This document shows positions 31,703 to 44,600 of a stretch of 64,000 nucleotides of DNA, piece by piece (within the stretch, counting starts at the first letter, position 1; the number at the start of each line of letters is the position of its first letter). Source of the DNA: Alligator mississippiensis (Eukaryota > Chordata > Crocodylia > Alligatoridae); NCBI RefSeq assembly GCF_030867095.1, contig NC_081827.1, positions 217,685,810-217,749,809 of the forward strand, in the 5' to 3' direction. The translations under genes and the position numbers were made by a program. The notes beneath the pieces are model-generated. The model ran no database searches and had not been told where the DNA came from. It saw nothing but the letters and a program-made list of their open reading frames with translations.

Positions 31703-34523
31703 TATAGAATGAGAATCAGATTCAGTTCTCTTTTATGAGTAGTTCTAGTATGATGTAGACTGAAGAATCTGTGGTTTGTTGTTAAAGGAGGTATTTAGAT
31801 AGTGGGAGGCAGTTTTCCCCATCAGTGCTACACCAAGACAAAGCGTTGAGAGCTTTCCTGTTCATAAGTAGGCTGTTTCTTATATAATGAGCAGTCTGTC
31901 TTATGAGAAAATAAATAACAGTTACATCCTTAACTTTCTCAAATTGACTCATTAAGATGAACACCAAAGTTCAATCTTTTTTATTTTTATTTTTTTATTC
32001 TTAAGTAATTCTTGATTTTCATTAGAGGTAGTGTGGGTACAGGTTTACTGACAAAATATACTTTTCTGTTCTATGAACATCTATATTCCTAAACAATACA
32101 GATATTAAAGAGCATAGCAAATCCCAAAATATTTTGGCCCACTTATTTGTAAACCTAGACTTTTACTTCTGCTTTCCCCTCTGTTATTATCAATCACTTA
32201 CCTTTTTCTATATGCCCCGAGTTTCTTATGTCTTCTGGAAGATGAAGAAAAGTCGAGCTGAGACACGCCAGGTATGCAGCCACATCTTTGCTTCCGTCCA
32301 AGTCAATGGAAGATGCATTCTTACTTCTTTTCCCTGACTTAACTTTTCAACTGATAATTTTTAAATATGCTGAGAAAGAATAACCAATCAGAAAAGTGGT
32401 TAGGTGAAGGGAAAGTGCTAAGAAAGGCCAGTATGTACATTTCATATAGTAGCCTGTTTTAGCGAGTGCCATAACTTGATTGTTTACCAAGACAGCACAT
32501 ATTACCTAAATACATGAAGGTCTCAGTCAAGCCCTTAGATTATGTGCACAAACTTTTGCTCCCGTGCATAAAGCATTAAAGTATTCTACACATATGTAAG
32601 ATTCTCCTTGCATGGATCCAGTTCCAGGATCAAGGTCCTGGACTATATGGACACCTACACATGCGCAACAAGGCGGCTCTGATGTGCTGTAATTACAGGG
32701 GGGCAGCTCTTTAGTTAGAGCAGCTCTGAGCACTGCAGCATCTCATGTATCAGTGTCCCTGCGTTTCAAAATTGGGGGTGTGGCGGGGCTTGAACTAAAG
32801 CTTGAGCACTACTGATTTATACTTCTCTGTGGTGTTGAAAACATCCAACTTCCCACAGTCCTCTGCTCCCCCTCCCTTGTAATTGCTGCTACAGAATGCT
32901 CCTGCCAGCCCCTGCACTGCTCTGGGTTGGGCTGGATCAGTGTGGGGAGGCAGCTTGCTGTAATGCAGTGGCAACAGTCCTGGAGCCTTGCTGCTGTGGT
33001 GGATAGCCTACCTTGCCCCACATTTATCCAAGTCAGCTAGGAGGAGTACACAGAATGAGGGCTGTTCTCCCATGATGGGAATGAGGAGGGGTCCTGCCAT
33101 AGGAGATTGGCTCTCCATCTCACTGACCAGTTGATTGGCAGGACGTGGGGCATTCTCTCAGGGCTAGAACCTTTCCAGGGTTGTCTGTAGCAGTTGACAG
33201 TTTTCCTCCTTCCCAGACAAGAGAGAGGGAAGGCCATCAATTAATGGAGGGTGTGTGAGACCCAGGGAGCAGGCCTCTAGTGCTCCCTGACTAGAGAACT
33301 CACTTGTGTAGCTCTCCAGCCAGGAAGTTGAAATGCATGTATGCTCCAGCTCCCAGGCCATTTTTCAAATGGGAAGAATTTCAAAGAAATGTTTAATGTT
33401 GGAAATGAATGCTTGTCCATAATGTTCAATGTTGTGTGAGATGTAGACTAATTGATATCTTCCTTCATATGTTGCCTGATGGTGATGTCCCAAAACTGAG
33501 ATAACGATTAAGGCTCTAAGAATTTATGACAACACCATTTCCACCTTGTACTCATTTGTTTTGACAGTAACTGAAAAATTGAGATCAAACTAAGAGTTTC
33601 TTTGAGTAGTTACTGTGTAGTTATGTTTCAAGAGTTATGAACTTAATACAGTTTTGGACTGTTCCCAAATATTTGGGAATAGTTGTTCAGGGTTTTTTAT
33701 TTTAAATTTAAATTCATTATGTTTCTGTTCAAATAAATAATAGGAAAATATTGAAATTAAAATGGGAAGCTATACATTAAGAACTCACTAAAAAGGAAAG
33801 GTGAAATAAGTTCAGGGTGAAACCCCCCAAAAGACAATGTAACCTGCAATATGAAGAATATATATGAAATATACAAAACATACTTCCAGCTGAAGATCTG
33901 TCAATGATACTAACATGGGATAATGCATACAGAACAATTTTAAGTAGCTGCTGTTAACAAATGTAAAATTGCTTTGGTATGTGCATATATTTTCTTACCA
34001 GCTATTCAGTTACCTAGGAGACCTTTGATGCTTGATTATTCTAAACAGGCACATCACTTGAAGGCCATGACATGCAATTTTTTTTTCTAATCAAATTTGA
34101 TGATTTTGGTTGTCAGCTACAATGCCACATTTCTCTTTGTAGTTTCAGTGTTTTTAAGATGTACCATCTAACACTGTATTGTGAACAATTAATTTTAACT
34201 TGTGACCTGTTTCCTAGTCACATTTCTTGAGGGGAAAAAAATGCTGGTATTTAGCTCCTTTTGGTCTGTTCCTTGGTCTGTCTGCTTTACACTTTCTTAT
34301 GGATGCAGATGACAAGACTGGTTAGTGAAGAGTGACTCAAGACTGGGGCCACTGAAATAACCAATAATTTTGTGGTGGGATATTTGACCATCACTGTTCA
34401 GATCTCCACAAGCAATTTAAACTGTAAGATCCTTGAGGAGAAGGACCATTGTTTTTGTTCTGTGTACAGTCCCCAAGGACAAGTCCAGGTTCAGGTCCAT
34501 GGTAGGCTTTCTAGGTGCTCTGG
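31703..34523. other. Intron with one possible element relict
   Basis: The stretch 32640-32770 (acacatgcgcaacaagg ... ctctgatgtgctg) resembles part of 50586-50963. 32740-33360 is GC-richer and may belong to an old element. No exon is supported. Confidence 0.4.
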
Positions 34524-34564
34524 TACTACTACTACTATTACTACTATTACTATTATTATTATTT
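34524..34564 (+). repeat. (TAC/TAT)n microsatellite
   Basis: An interrupted trinucleotide array of tac and tat units, about 41 bases long. Confidence 0.9.
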
Positions 34565-34634
34565 CTGCTTAATGATACAGCACATGACTTTTTCCCACCC
34601 ACTGAACCAAAGGTTCATATAGCCTGTTAGGGAC

Positions 34635-35699
34635 TGTCGCAGAGCACTTAGGTGCCCTGCTCCTAAAGAGGGGAAACAGCTAGGGAAAGAGCCCTAGCAG
34701 GGAATAAGGAGCCCAGCTGTTGGTTGCCAGGGCAACTGGAGCTAACAAGCAATCTTACCTGCTAGCGGTCAGCTGACTGAAAGGGGCAGGGCCTGGCTCT
34801 CATAAACCCTAGGGGCTGAGGCCAGAAGCGGTTCACTGCCAGCAGCCCTGGAGGAAGGAGCTCTCTGCTGTGGAGGAGGGAGAGGGAGAGGAGCGTCTGA
34901 CACTACTGTGGGATGAAGAACCCTGGTAGGCTTGAGTGTGATTATAGCCGGGCGGCTTCTGTTTATGTTATAGCCTAGGGGCTCGAGTTTGTGTTGTTGT
35001 TTGTTACCGGTGGTTTGGGTGAGGCTATTAGGGGTTGGAGGAGGCCTCATAGGGGACTCACACTAGTGTGGAGACTTGAGCACCAATGAGGGCGCAGCAT
35101 TCGGGATACATAGACCCCAGCCCCAAAGAGGGGCAGTTGAGAAGCCCCAGTGTGGGTGTGGTGAGCCATGGGGAAGGGGCCAGCAGTGTGGTGAGCCCCA
35201 GAGAGGGGGCAGCCTTACTGAGGAGGCCCCCAGAGAGGGCGGCATTGTAGAAGAGGCCCCGAGAGAGGGCGCGGAGAGAGAGAGAGACGGGACTGCAGAG
35301 AGCCCGAGCGCCAGAGGGGGCACGGAGAGAGAGACAGGGCTGCGGAGAGCCTGAGCGCCAGAGGGGGCCTGAAGATGGAGAGAGGGACAGAATAACGTCC
35401 ATTACATCTGCGAGGCTTGAGGCGTGGTATGGGGTGGTAGGAGCCACGCATAGCCCATAAGGCTAGGGTGCTCTGAAGCACCCATTGTAGAGTGGGATCC
35501 ACGAGGGGTCCGGAAGTCCACGGGGCCAGAGGTTACAGCGAACTGTGTCCAAGAAGACGTAAGGCAGCCTCCCTAATATATTGGAACATCAAGGACGTGG
35601 CGGGCGAGAATCTGAGGGTGCCCTTGGGCCAACTTGGCACAGGAAGGGGGCCTTGAGGAGATCACGGCCCTCCTGTAGGACCCCGCTGTGATGGGGACA
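34635..35699. mobile_element. LTR-like fossil, limits uncertain
   Basis: A sharp compositional block begins tgtcgcagag and ends ggggaca, giving TGTC...GACA inverted tips as in an LTR of about 1.07 kb. It is GC-rich with a purine-rich centre. That centre includes two 47-base tandem units starting at about 35293 and 35340 (gagcgccagagggggc in each). I could not find a matching target duplication: the left side reads ttagggac and the right ttagag, which is suggestive but not a clean repeat. It has no coding domain. A solo LTR is the best guess, with some other GC-rich element as the alternative. Confidence 0.45.
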
Positions 35700-37638
35700 T
35701 TAGAGTATGAGTATTATGAATGTCTGCAGTAATGTTTCCTTGTTACTAAGGAGGGATTCTCTTGATTTCCCAAAGAAAAAAAGGTTTCCCTGTGAGAATG
35801 TCTGCCCTTCTGGTAGTTTCCTGCTGGGAATATTTCCTCAAGAAGAGGGTAAAAGCAGCTGTTTAGGAAAGCTGTTTGACTGCATACATTCAGGGGAAAG
35901 TGATCAGAGCCCCTGGAAAATGGAAGAGCATCTAGTTTGAAGAAATTCTCAGGAAAGCATTCTCCTTCCAGAAGCCACCATGTGGGAGTTAGCTGCTAGT
36001 GAAAGCTCCAGCTCAGTTATCAAAGAAAAGGGTTGAGCTTTAGGCAGTAATATTGGGTCACTGAGCATGGTAACTGTGTCTAATGGTTTATCTGCCTTTA
36101 GCATATCTGAAGCACTCCTCAGGGAGGTTTAGCAACACACATTCTTCTTTGGCAGACTTACGGGGCGGGGAGTAGACAGGCAAGTCTTAAAGATACTGCA
36201 TTTGTATAGCACTTGTACAACTTGAAAAGCAAATCACCTCAGCCATGGAGATCAAGAAAGTCTAATCAGATAATAGAGTACCTCCCTCCCATCGATGAAA
36301 GACCAGTGAGGAGGAGGACATAAAGGTCAGAAGGAGTAATGAGATCCCTAACAACAGGGTAAACTACCTCCTGTTCACAGTCTCCAGCTCATAGTCATGG
36401 GACTTCATTTGTTACTAAGCTGCCTCTGGTTTGGTCCAGATACTTTAATGATCCTTGTTAATACTTGGGGTTACTTATTCAAACAACCACAGATATTGGT
36501 CATGACTACTAATAAAACAAGCATATGGATGTGCTTACCACACTTTATACAGGTATGTCCACGTGATAATGGTAGGTATGTGATTATGGTAAGTCCTCAT
36601 AAACACTTTAAACTTGCTACAATAAATAAACTTGCTACCACAACTGACAGACTTTAGCTAGTGCTCTTACTCTATAAATAGCCTTTTTATATTAGTTGTT
36701 ATGAGACCTCCTGTTATTGATTGCATTAAGACCTTGAGTTTGTGAACAGCTGCAAGCACTTAACAATGACACATGCATATTATTGAATGTTGAGAAAACA
36801 TTCCTATAAAGTTCTGGCTGTTTTCTTAATTACCAATATTTATTATTATATTAAGTGTGTAGGGCCATGGAATATAGTGACAATTTCTTATGCCTTATTT
36901 GACAGAGGTTTACAATTGGTATTTTTTTTAATCCAATGACTTGATTGAGGACATGACTAGGGAAGACAGTTAGTTGCCTTGAAAGGGTTGCTTATAAATA
37001 GCAATTAAACATTAGACAAATTCATGTACAAAACTGAACGGAAAAAAGAGTGCTGTCTGATATGATTACCTTAATATCCTGCCTAGCAGTTTTTAGCTAT
37101 CTCCACTGCATAACTAGGCTTAGAAACAGGTGACATGCAAGGTAGAGACTAGTATCCTCACAACAGGTTTTGCAGATGAATAGTCTAATCTAGTAAGAAG
37201 ACGGGGCTGTACAGCGTTATTTATTTATAGTCTTTTATATAATCTTTATAACCCTAGTAACTAAGACCCTCAAATACTAGCAAGTTTTAGACGCATGATA
37301 CAGAGAATGTTTTCCATATTTTGCAGTTTGTGTGAATTATTAAAACTGTTTTCTAACTCATAAAGGAATCTACAGCAAATTTTCTTCAGCATCATATGAT
37401 ATTTGTCTGGGTTTTTAAACTACATTAATATTTCTACTATTTATGGTATGGTTTTATGTAGATTGATTGCGGGATTATGCCACAAACTCCAGAGGCTTTT
37501 AAAATTTGCTCTAGTTCTGTGCTGGAACAACCCATATTTTCAAATATTTTTGTAAAAAATTGATTTTGTTGAAATGTGCATTTCCAGATAACTGTTTGGA
37601 CCCATTTCAGAAGTGAGAAGTGCTTTTTACAACATGGG
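35700..37638. other. Intron, nothing recognised
   Basis: AT-rich DNA; the open frames are short and lack splice support. Confidence 0.4.
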
Positions 37639-37646
37639 GATTAGGC

Positions 37647-38153
37647 CATGGGTGGGCAGTTATTTCAGGTGGAGGGCTGCTTACCCAGTTTTGGCAAGCT
37701 GTTGAGGGCCACATGGGTAGCTCCGTCCCTTGATCAATGTCCCAATGTCTTGGAACCAATGTCTCAGGCCCAGCACTGGTGGGGCCCAGAGCAGGGCACA
37801 GGCTGGCAGGGGCCTGTGGAGCCGGGGGAAAAGCAGCCCCTTGCCCGCCCCATGGCGAGTGCCCCATGCTGCAGCCTCTTGCAGCCTGCTTGGGGCTGCC
37901 TGTCCCTGCTCAGGACAGCCCTGCCTGGGCTCCAAGTGGCTGCATCAAGGAGGGGCAGGGCTGGGCGGGCCCTGCTGTTGCAGGAGCCTGCTGGTCTTCC
38001 CCTGGTCCTACCGCCTGTGGTTCCTGTCATTTTTTACAAGAATCAAGGAAAGATGCATTTTAATGTTCAAAAATTTTTTAGGGGCCCTGCAGACTGGATA
38101 GAATGGCCTCACAGGCCAGATCCGGCCCATGGGTCATATTTTGTCCACCCCTG
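37647..38153. mobile_element. Non-autonomous hAT, caggggtgggc-like, about 0.5 kb
   Basis: The left end catgggtgggcagttatttc and right end ttttgtccacccctg are inverted. They are flanked by a perfect 8-bp duplication gattaggc (37639-37646 and 38154-38161). Both ends carry the ccggcccatgggtc/gagggctgcttacccag type sequence. The GC-rich core has chance frames only. Confidence 0.9.
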
Positions 38154-38161
38154 GATTAGGC

Positions 38162-39225
38162 CCTAGGATTAAGTTTCAAGCCCCTGCTTTGTCTGATTCA
38201 GGGTTGGGATGAAAAACTTGTTTCTGAAGCAAAGCAGGTGTACTTTGTCTGTAATACACACACACACATATACCATTTTTCCTATCACTATTTATATTTC
38301 TAAATATTCTCTTTTGACTTTAAATTTTTCATTTATTTGAAAATTGTCCAGCTAGCTATAGTTATTCTATTTATTTTATTTTTTTGCTGCAGTTAACCAA
38401 TGAAGTTTATATCTTTCAGAAGATGGCATTCTGAGGTCTAAAGATAGGAGTAATAAGAATGTACTCTAATTTTATTGATGGGCTGAGCAATGAGGGTATA
38501 TTCTAAACCTAGCATCTTTGAAATTGCCCATCAAAATGAACTGGAATAATAATACTTCCATAAAGTTTACAGCTTAAATTCAGCTTATCTAGGGGCAAGA
38601 ACGAATGTGCCATATTAATTTTTTTTTTTTTTTTTTTTTTTAATAACATAAAGAGAAATGATCAGAATTGATCTTGGAAAACCATTCCTTTTAAGTTACT
38701 ACTTGGAAAGTTTTGTCCTTTGTACCTTTATTTATGAGACCAGGAACCTTATGGAATAGCAGCAAAATTTAAATATTAATATGTGTCCAAAGCGAGACAG
38801 GTATCTGGCAGGATACTTGGAATTTTGTTCATTTTAGCAAGCTGTGGGCTAACACGCAAGGTTTTTAGGCATGAATGAAGTCCTAGAATACATGAATCAT
38901 TAAAGAACGAGATGACAATAATAAAACTGAGTGGACTTTGTAAAGCAAATTGGAAGACTAAAATTGACAGTTTTCATGCCATATATTTGAAGAAGGATGT
39001 TTAGAAGTACTAGTTTGTTGAGCTTGGTTCTGTCTACAGTATTTTCCCCTGTGTCATGAATGGCTTGACAAGCAGAAGCTGCTCAGCTTCCTGAAATTTC
39101 AGTGTTAATGTATGTTGGAAGCCCTTACTGAACTCCTTAATGAAGCCACCAAGTCTTCTGATGGACACACTTCAATGAGGAACCATGGGGAAAGGAAGAC
39201 CAGCTCTCAGACTTCATATTCACCT
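38162..39225. other. AT-rich intron with a T-run
   Basis: A 23-base T-run lies at 38619-38641 and a short (ac)n tract near 38259. No element ends were recognised. Confidence 0.4.
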
Positions 39226-40338
39226 GGGCTAGGGACAGATCTTACACATAAACCAGTTTAAGTGATCAGAAACTGGTTTAAACCTGTAACAGAAAAGATG
39301 TTCAGTGCACATAAACCAGTTTGAAAATGTCTGAAACCCGTTTGAGAAAAACCTGGTTGAAACGTAGTATCAGATTAACTGATTTGGCTCAAACTGGTTT
39401 ATGCAGTGTCTGTTCCAGACTCCTTTCTGGTTGAAGTTAAATCAGAGTCCCCCAGCATCCCAGCATGCTCTCTGGGCTAGTTGGGGCACTCTGCTCTGCA
39501 GCAGGGCTGGCCCCTCCTCTCTGCTCTATGGCTGGAGCTCGGCAGAGACTTGCAGGCAAAGCAGGATCTGCTGGCTTCCCCATGTCCCCCCCTCCCTCTC
39601 CCCTTTCTCCTCCTTTCACCACTTGCTGGTTAAGCAGAGATTCCTTCCTTCTCTCCGCAACACCAGGGACTGTAGCCAGCACGTGGTATGCTAGCTAGTG
39701 CGGAGAGGTGTCTATGTATATGTCTCTCTCCACTTTCACTGGGATAGGCAGACAGACTAGTGACTGCGTAGGGCTTTTGGAGCTAACCAACAGGTCAGCT
39801 GGTAAGCTGTTTAAGAAGTTTGAAGTAATGTGGACAGAAGCTACTGTTTTGCTAATCGGGTGATAAAGACCGTTATCAGCCTCCTGGCTGGTTTGCTCAC
39901 CTGTCAGTTTGCTACAGAGACTATGAGGAAGCAGGAAGGGAGATTGAAAAGCTCTTTATCATTAACAGATGCATGCACTACACACACACCCTTGCCTCAG
40001 AGTGCTAGCTGAGGGCTGGGAACCCTCCGACCTCTTGAGCAGCCAGTGGGCAAAGCCTGGGATGTGTGCAGGCAGACATCCCTAATGAGAGCGTCCTGCT
40101 GGGGCTTGGCCACACCTGCCTCAGCTCCCTGCAGAAGGGAAGGGAGGGCTGCTCTAGCACTGCCCCCCCCCCCCCCCCCAGCTTCTAGCCAAAGCCACTG
40201 CAGGCATGTGCCTGCATTTCCTCAGTCTAGAGAGAATGTCTGTCTGGTTTCAAACCAGTTCAGCTTAGCCAGGTTAGACTAACCTGCACAGATTGAATCA
40301 ATTCAGGCTCAGGCTTCTTGAATGTCTGTCCCTAGCCC
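39226..40338 (-). mobile_element. Family X TIR element, complete copy
   Basis: The left tip gggctagggacaga is the exact inverse of the right tip tctgtccctagccc. Behind the tips, the left side (cagtttaagtgatcagaaac, aaaccagtttgaaaatg) is the reverse complement of the right end of 58979-62309 and of 19780-20062. The right side (cttcttgaatgtctg) is the reverse complement of the start at 58979. It is about 1.1 kb with no transposase, hence non-autonomous. I see no clear target duplication (left attcacct, right tgatgtgt), so the superfamily is left open. Confidence 0.8.
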
Positions 40339-41430
40339 TGATGTGTATACACTTGACAGTCAGATATCTGCTGTCTGCTTCAGAAGTTCTTCTGCTACCA
40401 TTATTGATTGGTTTCATATAAGCCCTGAACCAGCTTTTGGAAAGAGAGTGAACTGAGAGCTGTGAAGGAGAAATTGTGTGTGCTGCCTGAAGAATGGGGT
40501 AGGGAATTGGTGCTTCTCTTGCATCTGCATCTGTGAAGGAAAAAAATGGGGCCTCTATTAATTGATGCTGGGGTCTTGGGTTCTGTTTTATGTTTGTGTT
40601 TACCCTGTGTAAGCTCTGAGCTGCCAGGGAATTAAGTTGTGTATGTATAAGTTTAACTCCATTCCAGTACAGTTTCTAACCTGAGTAAACAGCATGTTAG
40701 TGGAACATATAATGTGGTAAGACATCAAATATATCCTTCAAGGTGGTTGTAAGTTCCACAGGTTAGACCTGAAAGTTATTTAGCTTGTGAAGTTTTGAAT
40801 AAGATTCTGTTTACACTGATATTATGATTCCTGCTAACCCTATTCTAGGTAACAACATAACATAAAACTATTGATACAGCTAGACCCCCAACCCCCCCCC
40901 CCCCATGTGGACTGGAACAGTGCACCGTCTTGTAGAGAAAAGGGTGGGATGCTGAGCAGGCAAATGGACAGCCAAGCTGGGAAGGAAAGGTCCCAGTCAA
41001 CCTGTGACTTTAAAAGGAACTGCAGGTCATCCTGGGATGGACACTGCTGAAGAGTGATGCCTTTGTGGTCGCCCTTCAGCAGGGCCAAAGACAGGGGGAA
41101 GGGAGTATGTTTGGTTTTATTCTTTTTTTTAAATTGAACAGTGCATTTGCCATGTAGGAAAGGGACTAACATAACAAATGGGCTTGGGGTTCAGCCATAC
41201 CCCCTTTTGAATGAGACAGGGTACGGGTCATAGGTGGACAGTGAGGGAGTGGAGGGACTCCGCTGTTTGTGATACAGGAGTAGGAGAAAGGATAAGGAAG
41301 GGAGGAAATTTGTTTGGGGGGAAATGTTTTGTTTTCTTTTACAGAGGATTGTGGGTTGGGAGGTGAGGGTGGGTTGGGCAGGGGCAGACACTCCTTGGTC
41401 AGAGTTAAGGACAGGTGGCAAGGGGGATGG
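40339..41430. other. Intron, nothing recognised
   Basis: A C-run lies near 40888-40903. No exon or element was recognised. Confidence 0.4.
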
Positions 41431-41600
41431 TGAGTTGTAGAATTATAAAATCATAGAAAATTAAGGGTGGAAAGGACCTTAGGAGATCATCTAGTCCAAC
41501 CGCCTGATCAAAGCAGTATCATCCCCTATTAGATCATCCAGCCAAGGCTTTTTCTAGATGGGTCTTAAAGGCCTCCAAGGATGGAGAGTCCACAACCTGT

Positions 41601-44600
41601 CTAGGTAACTTGTTCCAGTATTTTTACTATCCTCCTAGTGAAAGAGTTTTTCCTAATATCTAACCTAAACTTTCCTGGCTGCAACTTGAGCCCATTGCTC
41701 CTTGTTCTGTCATCTTCCACCTCTAAGAACAGTCTAGCTCCATCCTCTTTGTAACCACCCTTCAGGTAGTGAAAGGCTGCTACTAAATCCCCCCTCAGTC
41801 TTCTCTTCTGTGGATTAAATAAGCCCAGTTCCCTCAGACTGTCCTCGTAAGTCATGTCCTCCAGCCCCCTAACCATTTTCATTGCCCTCCTCTGGATCTT
41901 TCCAATCTGTCCACATCCTTTCTGTAGTGGAGGGCCCAGAACTAGACACAGTACTCCAGATTTGGCCTCACCAGTACTGAATAGAGGGGAAGAATCACTT
42001 CCCTGATCTGCTGGCAGTATTCCTACTGATGCAGCCCAGTATGCCATTAGCCTTCTTTGCAACAAGGACACACTGTTGGCTCATATTCAGCTTATTGTCC
42101 ACTGTAACCCCCAGGCCCTTTTCTGTAGAACTGTTGCTTAGCCAGTCAGTCCCCAGCCTGTACCAGTGCATGGGATTGTTCTGCCATAAATGCAGAACTT
42201 TGTACTTATCCTTATTAAACCTCATGAGATTTCTTTTGGCCCAGTACTCCAATTTGTTGACAATCTTCCAGGATTTTCTCTGAATCCTAGCCATGTCAGC
42301 ATATCATCCCCTAGCTTGGTGTCATCTGAAAACTTGCTGAGAGCACACTGTATCCCATCCTCCAGGTCACTGATGAAAATATTGAACAAAACCAGCCCCA
42401 GGATTGATCCCAGCCCCACTTGATACCAGCTGCCAATTAGATATTGAGCCATTGATTACTACTCTCTGAGCCTGATGATCCAACCAGTTTTCTATTCACC
42501 TGTCTGTTCATTCTGTCTATTCATTCAACCCATACTTCCTCAACTTGCTTGCAAGAATGTTGAGAGAGACCATATCTAAAGCCTTGCTAAAGTAAAAAAA
42601 TATGTAGAACATATGGCAGACCAACTAAGAAATTGCAAAAAATTATCTTTCCTTGCAAGCTTTCAGGCGCACACACCCTTCTTCAGGCTGAGGACAATTC
42701 CAAGGTGGTAAAAATCCTCTTGGGTAGAAAATAAGTTTCCTTTTGCACAGGGGAATTTTGAGGCTGGAAGTCTGTTCCCTTGGGTCTGTGAGAGTCTTTT
42801 GTGTGAGTTGCTCCTTGCTTTCAGGCTCACGCACCCTTCCTCAGGCAAAAGAGAAAGCACAGATTGTAACATTTCTCCTAAGTAGAAATTAAAATTCATA
42901 AGGCACAGGAGAGGAAAAAAAGAATGTTATAGTTTCCTCTGGGTGGAAAAGTTCCTTCCTTCTATGCAAGGTAAGCTAAAATAAAAGTTCAAGCAGTCTG
43001 TTTACCTCCAAGTTGTCTGATGGTAAACTGGGTGTTGATATATTTTTTTTAAAATTTTTCTTCCTTCTTGGTAAGATGTTTTCTATTATACAGGAGAGAG
43101 GCAGATGGAATGAGCCTCCTGGTTGAGGTAGTTCTGTAGTATGGAGCCTGTTTTTCAGGTATGCAAATGCAGCTCAAACAATGGGCTGGAGCAGGGTTGG
43201 AATTCTCCAGGTCTCTGGGTGTTAGAGTTTTGCTTCTTTTTTGTAAAAATTTGAAATTTTCATTTCAGAGCAGCTAGTTTTTATTTAGTTGGTCTATTAG
43301 AAAATATAACCTCTGCCAAAAGCTCTGCATATTTTTTGCCTGTAGACCAACATGGCTAAAACCTATATCCTTGCTAAAGTCAAGGTATATTGCTTCCACT
43401 GGTTTCCCTGCATCCACAGAGCCAGTCATCTCATCGCAGAAGGCAATCAGATTGGCGAGGCATGACTTGCCCTTAGTAAATCCCATGCTGACTGTTCCTA
43501 ATAATCTTCTTTTAAAAGTGCTTAGAAATGGATTCAGTGAGGACCTGCTCCATGATTTTTCCAGGACCTGTTGTGCAGCTGACCAGTGTGCAGTTCCCTG
43601 GTTCCTCCTTCTTTCCTTTCTTAAAGATGGGCACTATGTTTGCCCTTTTCCAGTTGTCCGGGACCTCCTGATTGCCATGAGTTTTGAAACATGGTGGCTC
43701 TCCAGTCACATTGGCCAACTCCCTCAGCACCCTTGGGTGCATCCAGTCCAGCCCCATAGACTTGTATGCATCCAGGTTTTCTAAATAGTCTCTACCCTGT
43801 TCTTTCAGTACTGTTGGCTGCTCACCTCCTCCCCAAAATGTGCTGCTAGGTGCAGTAGTTTGGGAGCTGACATCACCTGTGAAGACTGAGGTGAAAAAGG
43901 CATTGAGTATTTCAGGTTTCTCTGCATCCTCTGTCTCCGCCATTTAGTAAAGTTATACACACTTTCTCTGATCCTCCACTTATTGCTGACATACTTATAG
44001 AAATCCTTCTTGTTTAATCTTCACGTCCTTTGCTAGTTGCAACTCCAGTTCTGCTTTGGCCTTCCTGATTTTTATCCCTACATGTGCGAGCAATACTCCT
44101 ATACTCCTCCCTAGTTCTTCCAAGTTTCTACTTATAAGCTTCCTTTTTGTTTTTTAGCTTACTGAAGAGGTCTGCTAAGCCAAGCTGGACTTCTGCCATA
44201 TTTGCTAATCTTCCTTTGCTAGTGCATTGGGATGGTTTGTTCCTGTGCTCTCAGTAAGGTTTCTTTAAAGTACAGCCAGCTCTCCTGGATTCCTCTCCCC
44301 ATCAGGCTAGCTTCTTAGGGGATCCAGCCTAACTGCCTATCAGTTTGTTGAGTGAGTTGAAATCTGTTTTTCTGAAGTCCAGGGTCCATACTCTGCTGTT
44401 CTACTTCTTCCTTTCCCCAGGATCCTGAACTTAGTCATCTCATGGTCAATGCTGCCCAAGTTGCCGTCCACTATTACATTCCCCATGAATTCTTCTCTGT
44501 GAGCAGCAGGTCAAGAAAAGCACAGTCCCTAGTTGGCCGCTCCAGCACTTGTACCAGGAAGTTATCACCAACACTCTCCAAAAACTTCCTGGATTGCCTC

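Noticed and set aside
30624-31712. Cluster of open frames on both strands
   Set aside because: They are confined to a non-autonomous hAT and show no transposase motif.
32222-32271. Possible 50-base exon between ag and gtatgc
   Set aside because: In the phase required after GRB14 exon 2 (phase 0) it reaches a stop, its peptide does not resemble the RA-domain start, and its polypyrimidine tract is ordinary.
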